Below the pieces are notes generated by a model. It had not been told where the DNA came from. It was given only the letters and a program-made list of their open reading frames with translations, and did no database searches. Below, piece by piece: positions 55,790 to 64,000 of a DNA stretch of 64,000 nucleotides. Location: contig VZRN01000638.1 in the NCBI GenBank assembly GCA_013397935.1, positions 23,917-87,916 on the forward strand, written 5' to 3'. The position numbers and the translations under genes were made by a program. The DNA comes from Dasyornis broadbenti (Eukaryota > Chordata > Aves > Passeriformes > Dasyornithidae). Numbering within the stretch: position 1 is the first letter of the stretch; the number at the start of each line of letters is the position of its first letter.

Positions 55790-56224
55790 GAAGATGTTCC
55801 AGGGGCTGGAGCCCCTCTGCTCTGGAGCCAGGCTGGGAGAGCTGGGGGTGTTCACCTGGGAAAGAGAAGGATCCAGGGAGAGCTCAGAGCCCCTGGCAGG
55901 GCCTAAAGGGGCTCCAGGAGAGCTGGAGAGGGACTGGGGATAAGGGATGGAGGGATAGGACAAGGGGGAGTGGCTTTAAGTTGAAAGAGTCCAAAGCTAG
56001 ATGGGATATTGGGAAGGAATTGTTGGATGTGAGGGTGGGGAGTCCCTGGCAGAGGTTGCCCTGGGAAGCTGTGGCTGCCCCTGGATCCCTGGAAGTGTCC
56101 AAGGCCAGGCTGGACAAGACTTGGATCAACCTGGGATAGTGGAAGATGTCCCTGGCCATGGCAGGGTTTGCAATGGTTTGATCTTTAAGGTCCCTTCCAA
56201 CCCAGACTATTCTGGGATTCTGTG
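55790..56224 (+). repeat. CR1 LINE 3' fragment, sense, young subfamily, about 435 bp
   Basis: CAGGGGCTGGAGCCCCTCTG, GTTCACCTGGGAAAGAGAAG, GGAGAGGGACTGGGGATAAG, GGGATATTGGGAAGGAATTG to CAACCCAGACTATTCTGGG. One of the longest and best-preserved copies in the window. Confidence 0.93.
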
Positions 56225-56598
56225 TGAGGTTTTTCCCATGTCCAGGCTTGGTGCCAGAGGAACATCTGGCTCAGGATTCTTCTGAACTGCAGAGAAGTGG
56301 CTCAAGGAATGATTTTGGAGAAGTGGGGAGGTGAAGCATTCTCCATCCTCACACATGGAGCCCAGGCCAAAAAATGCTGCTTTGCTTCATCACATCCTCT
56401 CTCCTCTGCATCCTGGATTCTTAAAAGCTTGTGCATTGTGACATTGGCAGGGGCTGACGATTCAAAACTTCCCATAAACCGGATTTTGTTTGGATATTTG
56501 ATTGTTTTGAATTTTCTAGGGAAAACTGGTTATGCGCGATTGGGATACACTTGTTTATGTGAAAGCAGCTCTGCCCTTCCCAGCTCTGTAACCATTTT

Positions 56599-56725
56599 CA
56601 TGGAATCATAGAATCATAGAATCATGGAATCATAGAATTACAGAATCATGGAATCAGAGAATCATGGAATCATGGAATCATGGAATCATGGAATCATATA
56701 ATCACAGAATCATGGAATCATAGAA
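56599..56725. repeat. Octamer microsatellite of CR1-tail type
   Basis: Repeated GGAATCAT/AGAATCAT units over about 127 bases. The unit equals the 8-bp repeat at the 3' end of antisense CR1 copies (ATTCTATG and relatives), so this is probably an expanded CR1 tail whose body is absent or unrecognisable. Confidence 0.85.
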
Positions 56726-57110
56726 GAAGCAGGAGGCCAGGACGGGAGGCTCATGGAAGAAGAGAGGAAATTGCTGCTTGAAATAAATCCCAGGGGGATT
56801 AAAAATAGGAATTGGTGGGGTAGGAACCAAATCTCTCCCAGGAAGATCAGATTCAGACAGGGAACACAACCAGGTGATCTGCTGGGTCAGGATACATGGG
56901 AACGGCATTGCTTTTCCGGTTTTTTTCCTAGAGGTCTTGGTACCTTGCCATTCCCTTTTTTTTTTTCCTAAGCTCATGTGCCATAGGAATTTGGAGTCTT
57001 CTTCCCAAGGAAACCAATCATTACACACCTGAATGTTATTCCATTTGCCCACCAGCCCTTCCCTAGCAATCCTTGCATCCCAGCATTGATTTCACTGAAG
57101 GTCAGGGAGA

Positions 57111-57133
57111 CAAAAAAAAAAAAAAAAAAAAAG
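57111..57133. repeat. Poly-A run
   Basis: About 21 A bases after GGGAGAC, then GAAAATTGAG. No retroposon body recognised upstream. Confidence 0.8.
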
Positions 57134-58254
57134 AAAATTGAGAAAATTTTCTGGAAATTTAGAAATTTGTAGATTTGAGGCAGGAGCAGCTGGAAGGACG
57201 TGAGAGAGAGGTGCCGTGGGGTGATCTGAACCCCAGATCAGACACGAGAGAAGCCCCGCCCCGGCACAGGTGGCTCCCAGGTCTCTCTCCCACTCGCGGT
57301 TACTTTCACCCTGAAATGTTGGCTCGTTTTGCCATCTGCTGGTGCAATCCGGAGCCTGTCAGAGGAGCGGAATGGGACCCAGAGGACATCCAGGACAAGG
57401 ACAAGGGCAGGACTGAGCCCTGGGTTGCTGTTGTCACCCCTGGAGGGGACCAAGCGCTGCCTTGCAAGGTAATTTTCTGTTTTCCAGAAGGCTTTCCTTG
57501 CTCCTGGATCCACTAATTCCTGTTTAAATGTGTTTGTCCCCATGATGCACTGTCCCCCTCCTAAACCTCCTTCCCAATGGACCCCAGGCTTGGCTCAGGG
57601 ATGTCCCCTGATCTCCTGGTTCCACCTTTCTCAACACAGAGATCCCAAGGACGAGCTGCAGGCGGTCTGGGGTTGGATCTTGGTGGAGTTAGGAGGCTGT
57701 GAAACCCATCCCAGGAGAGATCCATGGACACCAGGGCTTGGAGAAGCGAGAGGATCTCTCCCATGTGGAAACACGGATGCGCTGGGAGCAGAGGGACATG
57801 GGAGACACTCACTGCAGGTCTGGGGGATGCTTGGCACGGTGCTGGTGGTGTTTTGATTTGGTCCAACATGTTTAAAAAGGTTTTTTGGAAGAACTTTTGA
57901 AGCACCCCATTATTCCTTCAGAAGCTCCTGTGGGTGAACCATCCCCACAGCTGGATTTTGGGGACACCTGAGCCACTTCGAGGTTTTGTTCATGCCTCTG
58001 AGCTGCACCTGATGGGTGAAAAGCAATCCCAGTGCCTTCCCCAGCAGCTTTTGGAGGATGGCTGGATCAGTAAAAGGAGTCAGGAGAGGGAGCCAGAGCC
58101 TCAGCTGAGAGCTTTGGGAGCTGCAGGGAAGGGCTCTCACTGCTGTAGGGACACCCCGGATTACACAACCACCCCCTCTGGAGCCGGTCCCAGCCACATC
58201 CGAGGATGTTCAGAGCTCGTCAGGGCCCTAATTTTTGGAGACTGCCCTTGTTTG

Positions 58255-58305
58255 ATAGAATCATGGCTTGGAAACAACCCTCTAAGACCCTTGAGTCCAG
58301 CTGTT
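58255..58305 (-). repeat. CR1 tail remnant, antisense
   Basis: ATAGAATCATGGCTTGGAAA, CAACCCTCTAAGACCC and TTGAGTCCAGC. Confidence 0.6.
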
Positions 58306-58445
58306 TTGGCTAGGATAGAGTTAATTTAAGGGTTGTTCAGGAAGATGTGGCAGCCCCATCCCAACGTCTCAAGAATGGGAAGAGGGAAGCATTTGTATGG
58401 ATAATCCAACCTCCGCCTCGTGAATAAAACCCTGTGCTAACAAAT
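58306..58445 (+). mobile_element. Possible diverged LTR fragment
   Basis: TTTTGGCTAGGATAGAGTTA resembles a motif I associate with avian endogenous retroviral LTRs, and AATAAA follows at 58423-58428. There is no primer-binding site, no coding remnant and no paired LTR in the window. Low certainty. Confidence 0.2.
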
Positions 58446-59572
58446 TCAAAACCTTACCCAGGGCAGAGAAAGGTGCAGAGCTGAGTGCAGGAAGAGGAGG
58501 TGGATAGGATTTGGTGGGGAAACCTGGAGCCTGGTGGCTTGAAACCCAGAGAAAGGCAGAATCCCACCACTCTGAGCTGTCACTGAAGCAGGAGGAAGGA
58601 TGGGGAGCCTGAATCTGGTGCCTGGCCCTGGGAATGCAGAGCTGACAGTGCTGGATCCCGCATATTCCCGTGATTTGGCCACGCTGAGCCCCGGTACTTC
58701 AGGCACTGAGCGAGCCCTGTCCTGCTGCTCATCTCCAGCTCCATTTCAGAGCTCCCTGAATTATTGATGGCTCTGATGCAGGAGTCTATAATTAGCTCCC
58801 CAGACCTTCTCCCTGTGGGCTGGAGCTGGGAACTAGCTTTCCCTTTCAGCGGTTTTGCTCTGACTTGAGCGGATTGAGGAGGGGAATAAGGGGTGGCTTT
58901 GGATGCATGGGGCGGTTTAAGAGTGGCCACCCTCGGGGAAAGGGGTCTGGGGAGAGCCTGGGCTCTCTGAGGGGTCTTAAACTTAACTTGAGAAGGTGGA
59001 AGCTGTGCCAGGAGCCAGGAGAAGGCAAAGGGTCTTCATGGCACCTTTAGGGACCCCCTCAGCCATGGTGCTCGTGGATTTTCAGGTCAGAGGGAGACAA
59101 ACGCTGAGCCCTGGCTGATCAGGGAGGGCCAGGCTTCATCTCGAGGGGATGAAGGGCTGTGTTTGTGTGTGTCTGGATATAGAAAATGATGGGTTGGAGG
59201 CACAGCTGGGCAGCAGAGGGGACATTCAGGATCTTGAAACTCTGCTTTAAGAGCCATTCAGAGCCTAAAAATGGCTCCCGTGATTTCTGTGAGGTCTGGG
59301 TGCAGCAACACCCGTCCCTTGAAACTCGAAGTCCCAATCAAAACAGGAGCACAAATCCCCTGGGGTTCTGAGGTCAGAGGCACCAGCCCTCAGATTTAAT
59401 TCTGAGAGTTGCTTTGTGCAAACCAGGCAGTTTGAGCTGAGTTTAACCCCGTCTGAGCTGCAGCAAAAAGTGGCATCTGCGGAGTGCTGTGGGTCCCACA
59501 GCCCTCATTCAGGGGCTCCTGGATTAGTTGTGCTTATACACATTATTAGTTTTGTTTATACACTTCCAACAC

Positions 59573-59705
59573 TTCCCTGGAAGTGTCCCAGGCCAGGTTG
59601 GACAGGGCTTGGAACAACCTGGGACAGTAGAAGGTGTCCCTGGCCATGGCAGGGGGTGGGACTGGATGATCTTCAGGGTCCCTTCCAACCCAAACCATTC
59701 CATGA
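59573..59705 (+). repeat. CR1 LINE 3' fragment, sense
   Basis: CCCTGGAAGTGTCCCAGGCC, GGTTGGACAGGGCTTGGAAC and GGTCCCTTCCAACCCAAACC to ATTCCATGAG. Confidence 0.9.
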
Positions 59706-60001
59706 GAGGCTTGGCCAGGGCCTGCTCAAGGCCAAAGGCCCTCTCCAGCCTGAGGTCTCCCTTTTTTCCCTGGTGGAAATCCCACTCCACAGCGCCAGTG
59801 GGAAAAACTGGCCGGTAAAGGAGGGCAGGATGTTTTTGGTTGCCAGATGAACTGTGAGGCTGAGTCTGAGGACAGCAATGTCCCCTTCAAGTCCCAGGGC
59901 CCGTGTTCACCTCAGCTGAGCTGTGCCGTTGCTGCCAATGCTCTCTTGGGTCTGGGGGTGATCAAAGGAGAACTCCTATTCCCACATCCCTGCTCCAAGG
60001 T

Positions 60002-60127
60002 GGAATCACAGAGTCACAGAGCAGTTTGGGTGGGAAGAGACCTTAAAAACCATCTCATTCTCACCCCATGCCATGGGCAGGGACACCTTCCATCAGACCA
60101 GGCTGCTCAAAGCCAACTAAACCTGGC
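60002..60127 (-). repeat. CR1 LINE 3' fragment, antisense
   Basis: GGAATCACAGAGTCACAGAG, GGTGGGAAGAGACCTTAAAA, ATGCCATGGGCAGGGACACC and CAGGCTGCTCAAAGCC. Confidence 0.88.
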
Positions 60128-60260
60128 AAGAATTTCTCTGGGCTACTTTAAAAAAAAAAAAATGGACGGAGATTAAGGAATTTCCTTTCATGAATGAGAC
60201 AGGCACTTGACATTTCAACAGGGTATTTCTTCCAGGGAGATGCAGCAGCTTGAAAGGAGA

Positions 60261-60323
60261 AAGGAATTATCCACTAATGGCAAGGAATTATCCAATGATG
60301 GCAAGGAGTTATCTCATCTCAAC
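60261..60323. repeat. Three tandem copies of a 21-bp unit
   Basis: Units 60261-60281, 60282-60302 and 60303-60323 begin AAGGAATTATCC, AAGGAATTATCC and AAGGAGTTATCT. Read in the plus frame from 60207 they give a KELS-centred seven-residue repeat in a 90-codon frame, but nothing else supports a gene. Confidence 0.8.
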
Positions 60324-61082
60324 AAGAAGGAGATAAATTGTCTTCAATACCAGAAAGTCTTGGGCTTCCCCAGTGTGGTGTCTGGGGTCAGCCTGGACAA
60401 CACCATTCTGAGGGCTGCTCTTGCCTCTTCCAGCACAGTCTCCACTTTCCTTGGCTTCACGGGAACTCCAGCTCTCTGAGGGGCTCAAAGCTCTCAAGAT
60501 CTGGCTCAAAACAGCAGCAACCAGGCTCCAGCAGGAAACTGCATCTATTTTTAGGGTATCTGCATAGTTCAGGGCAGAGCTGATCCGTGCCTGACCCTCG
60601 TGTCCCATTCACAGGATAGGCTGAGCAAGGGACAGGTCACCTTTTCCCCAGCACCACCAAGGGCCCATCCTGCCCCAATCCCAACCCCTTGGACACCCCT
60701 CGCTCTGCCCTTGGAGGTCTCGCTATCCCCTGCTTGCTTCAAGATGCACATTAAATATATATTTAAGTACATCCAATACATATATATTTAAGCACATTCC
60801 CCCAAAATTGTCCCTGTTTTGAGAAACCTGGCATAATTAAAGAGTTGATTTAGTTCCAGTGGCCTGGGAAGGGCTGCAGGCAGGCTCGGGGTTGTGCTCG
60901 TGCTCTGCACCTGCTCACCCTGGGCTTTGGGCAGAGGATTGGCCAGGATGAATGCCACTGACCCAAACACCCACTGTACACGTGAACATGGGGGTGGTGG
61001 ACTGAAAAAAATGGGCTTTTTGGGAAAAAGGAGGATTTTCCTGAAGATACCAGCAGGGTTTGGGTGGAGATGAAGAATCCTA

Positions 61083-61235
61083 CTGGCTGCCCCATCCCTG
61101 AAGTGTCCAAGGCCAGGCTGGACAGGGCTTGGAGCAATCTAGGATAGTGGAAGGTGTCTCTCCCCATGGCAGAGGGTGGAATGAGGTGAACTTGAAGGTC
61201 CCTTCCAACCCAAACCATTCTGTGATCCTCTCTCT
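61083..61235 (+). repeat. CR1 LINE 3' fragment, sense
   Basis: CATCCCTGAAGTGTCCAAGG, CAGGGCTTGGAGCAATCTAG and CCTTCCAACCCAAACCATTC. Confidence 0.9.
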
Positions 61236-61689
61236 GCATCATGGGCATCACCCTGGGTTGAAAAATACAGAAAAGGGATGAAGGGAGCCACTGAGGTGTG
61301 TGCAGCCACGGAATTTAGCAAGGATGAAGGGGATCCTTCAGTCTGTGGCAGCTGGGCTCTGATGGACGTGATGTAGGTGTGGGACTTGAGGGGACCCTCA
61401 CATTGATGTGGCCAGCTCATTTATGAGTCATTTCTGCTCCCTCAGGGGAGGGAAATGATTAGAAAAACCTCTCAAGGCACTTTCCAGATCTCTTCATCTG
61501 CATTTCTGAAGGGCCCAGCGAGCCTGCTCACCCTCAGGCTGCCCTTCCCTCCCACCCGACCAGGCAAAAACCCTGAGATGAGAGGATAAGGGAGCAGAGG
61601 GGGAGGTTTAAGTTCAGGGCGCAGGTCATGGGAGCCCACAATAAATAAACAAGGCTTGTTTAGGAGATGTTTTATGCTGCACTAACATC

Positions 61690-61990
61690 GCTCCCAGTCT
61701 CCCACTCATCACCACGAGCTAATTACCCTTCCTGGGGCCATCAGACTTCCCTTTGCATTTCCATTCTCTGTGCAAGGACCCAGACGTGACCTGCTAGCTC
61801 GGGGCTGGGGCCGACCTTTCCGTTTCAGTTCTCTGCTGTAATTGGTCGTGCAATTACCCACTAACGAACTGTGTCCCGGCCTCTGAGGAGCTCTGGGTCC
61901 CTGCCACGCTTCCCCAGGAGAACATGGGGTTGATGGGAGGTGAATTCCCATATAAATCTTACATAAGGCTCTGTGCCAATGAACTCAGGC
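61690..61990. promoter_or_regulatory. Candidate noncoding regulatory block
   Basis: Repeat-free stretch with several homeodomain-type cores: GAGCTAATTACCC, GTAATTGG and CAATTACCC within about 140 bases, plus TATAAAT near 61952. Such clusters occur in distal enhancers but also by chance. No conservation data are available. Confidence 0.2.
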
Positions 61991-62250
61991 TGACGTGGGT
62001 TTCGTGATGGTGTTTGTGTCACCACAGAAGGTCCGTGAACCTGGGGGATGGATGTGTTGGACCATGGACATCTCCGCCGGGTTGTGGTGCTTCCTCACGT
62101 GCTTTTGGTCCCACCGCTTGCAGAATAAAGGGGTTATCACCTGAAATCTGGAAGGGAAAGGTGGTGGAGAGTTTGGGAACCAGGACTCCTTCCCCAAGGT
62201 CGGTCTGTGTGGCCCCTGAGACGCGGAGCTCCTTCTGCCAAGCCAGGACC

Positions 62251-62361
62251 TCACAGAGTCACACAGTGGCTTGTGATGGAAGGGACATTTAAAGGTCATT
62301 TGTCCCAAGCCCCTACCGTGAGCAGGGACAGCTCCAACGAGACCAGGAGCTGCCTGAGGAC
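62251..62361 (-). repeat. CR1 LINE 3' fragment, antisense, diverged
   Basis: TCACAGAGTCACACAGTGGC, GATGGAAGGGACATTTAAAG and GTGAGCAGGGACAGCTCCAA. Confidence 0.8.
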
Positions 62362-63191
62362 GCATTTGATGTCGGAGAGCAGCAATCCTCGCCCTTTGCT
62401 CTCTTTACCCCATAATTTGGTTGAAGCCCAAGGCTCCCTGGGCCACCTTTGCCGTGTGGTGTCACGGTGGGGAAGCTGTGTCCCGGAGCAGGCAAGCATC
62501 TGCTTCATTCCAGATTTGCATCAGATGGGATCCACGAGCCAAATTCCCTCCCAAAATCAGTCCCATTGGAAGAGACGCCTTTTCCTAACCTTACCAACAC
62601 CTCATAGCCGCTAAAAGCTTTATTTCCACCAACCCACCATTCTCCTAGTGCCAAAGGCTCCTGAAAAGCTGTAGGAAACACAAAATCCAAGGATTTTTTG
62701 TGTGTCTGCCTCTGAAAGGAGTTGATTTTGGGTGCTGGAGGCTGAGGAGCAGCCCTGACCCACCCCATAGATGTGATGTGACTGGAGGAGAGGAGCCTGC
62801 ACCAACCTCAATGCAGGCAACACCCTTGTTAGTCCCAGGATTTATTTAGCCATCAGTAAGGACATTTTGGGATTGGAAATATAATCCCAGCCTCAGTTTG
62901 GCTCCAGTGCAAAGATCCACTTAGAGCAGAACACGGACAGATGGAAATCAGGTGTAAGGAGACACGGATAGGGTTTCCTTTGCGGTGGGAAACCAGGAGG
63001 AGACGTGGGAGTCCCTGGAGTTCCGTGAGCTGATCTCACCACTCTCTGGAAAAAGTTGGAGCCAAGCACAGCTGAGAGCATTCAGATGCCTCGTCCGGGA
63101 GAAATTATCCCTGTAAGGACAAACCACAAATCCTTGTTAATAAGAAGAGACTGGGCAAGGCATAAAGAGCTGGAGAATGGATTGCAGGGAA

Positions 63192-63476
63192 GCATGGAAT
63201 CAGGGAATGGCTTGGATTTGAAGGGATGAACCTTTTAAAGGTGATCCAAGCACAAAAACCCTGCCATGGGCAGGGTCACCTTCCACCAGCCCAGGTTGTT
63301 CTGAGCCCTGTGCAACCTGGCCTTGAACGTTTCCAGGGATGGAGCAGCCTCAGTTTCTCACCTGTGCCAGTGTTTTATCACCCTCATTGCAAAATTTTTT
63401 TTTTCTTATATCCAATCTAAATCAACCCTTCTTCAACTTAAAACCACCACCCCTCGTTCTGTCACAACAGGATAAG
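63192..63476 (-). repeat. CR1 LINE 3' fragment, antisense
   Basis: CATGGAATCAGGGAATGGCT, CCTGCCATGGGCAGGGTCAC, CCTGGCCTTGAACGTTTCCA, then ATATCCAATCTAAATCAACC and CCCCTCGTTCTGTCACAACA. Confidence 0.9.
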
Positions 63477-64000
63477 GCAAAACCTGAAATACTCATCACC
63501 AAGAAGAATTCATCTGTGCCTCAAAATGTTCCTGAATTTATCAGTTGTTTCCTTCTGCTCGTTTACCAACACGGAATTTCACTGCCACAACATAATCCGG
63601 CATCCCAACGATTTCACATCAGCTTTTAGCAGGAACAGCACCCTGGAACAAGGAGTTCTGGGAACTGAGTCAGTTTTTAAGCACTTCCACAGCTGAACAG
63701 AGCCTGGGTGGAAAACAGGGTTGCAGTCAGTCTCTGGGAAATACTGACACCTCCTCCAGCTTCTGGACACAGCGTTGGCTTCTGTCCCTCAAAAACGCTG
63801 CTGTCTCTGGAGCAAGGATGGGGACAATGGATCCTTTCATCCTTCAGAGGAGAAGGAAGCAGGGCCACAATGCAGAACACCCAGATTTTCCACGTTTCTG
63901 GGCCAGACAGGTGGAAAACAGGACTGCCAGCAAGGCAAGGAGGGAAACCCAAACACCTTGGGTGCAGCGTTTCATGGTGCTCCAGCCAACGTCGAAATTC

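Larger units (their letters stand above)
49866..64000. other. CR1-rich spacer downstream of TDH, no supported gene
   Basis: About 14 kb with at least nine CR1 copies, a CCAT tandem repeat, an octamer microsatellite and unique stretches (50800-51650, 52030-53970, 56730-58250, 58450-59560, 61240-62250, 62370-63190, 63480-64000). I looked for FAM167A and BLK exons, the next genes in other vertebrates, and found none, so they probably lie beyond the window. Isolated AATAAA hexamers at 53595 and 58423 have no gene attached. Confidence 0.7.

Noticed and set aside
49866..64000. FAM167A or BLK exons expected downstream of TDH
   Set aside because: No frame on either strand resembled these proteins. 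They are probably outside the window.
1..64000. CRISPR arrays, operons, phage or toxin-antitoxin systems
   Set aside because: Spliced genes, CR1 LINEs and CpG islands show a vertebrate nuclear genome, and no regularly spaced direct repeats with unique spacers were seen.

Overview
This is a window of a bird nuclear genome. The evidence is the very high density of CR1 LINE 3' fragments (about 48 recognised, both orientations), short introns, GC-rich promoters and two spliced genes in conserved vertebrate order. I think a neoavian bird, perhaps a songbird, is most likely, but the sequence alone does not prove the order. Nothing prokaryotic, no CRISPR array, no tRNA or rRNA and no complete transposon or provirus was seen.

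Layout. 1-298: GC-rich 5' flank or leader of MTMR9. 299-16834: the complete MTMR9 coding region in ten plus-strand exons (553 residues), followed by a probable 3.5 kb 3' UTR to an ATTAAA near 20306. 20330-37070: a gene-poor, CR1-rich spacer with no supported gene. 37070-37745: a CpG-island-like block with two perfect palindromic CRE sites, interrupted by a 175-base assembly gap. 37760-39850: a long antisense CR1 and unique sequence. 39860-39937: a candidate TATA/CCAAT promoter with a short noncoding exon. 42149-47163: the complete TDH (L-threonine 3-dehydrogenase) coding region in eight coding exons (373 residues), with a 3' UTR probably ending at one of three AATAAA signals between 49174 and 49845. 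49866-64000: a CR1-rich spacer with simple repeats and no supported exon.

The two genes are unrelated in function. MTMR9 is a catalytically dead myotubularin that acts as a regulatory partner of active 3-phosphoinositide phosphatases. TDH is a mitochondrial enzyme of threonine breakdown. Their adjacency matches the MTMR9-TDH order known from human 8p23.1, where TDH is a pseudogene; here TDH is intact.

Most long open frames outside the exons are read-through of CR1 copies or of simple repeats and are not annotated as genes. I found no convincing undescribed biological system. The most useful leads are the promoter architecture between the genes (CRE-bearing island versus TATA promoter), CR1 copies lying very close to splice sites, single-N assembly joins that hide missing sequence, and a perfect 14-bp inverted repeat near 55.6 kb. 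Exon boundaries were placed by hand from reading frame, GT-AG sites and family knowledge; CR1 boundaries are approximate to about 10-20 bases.
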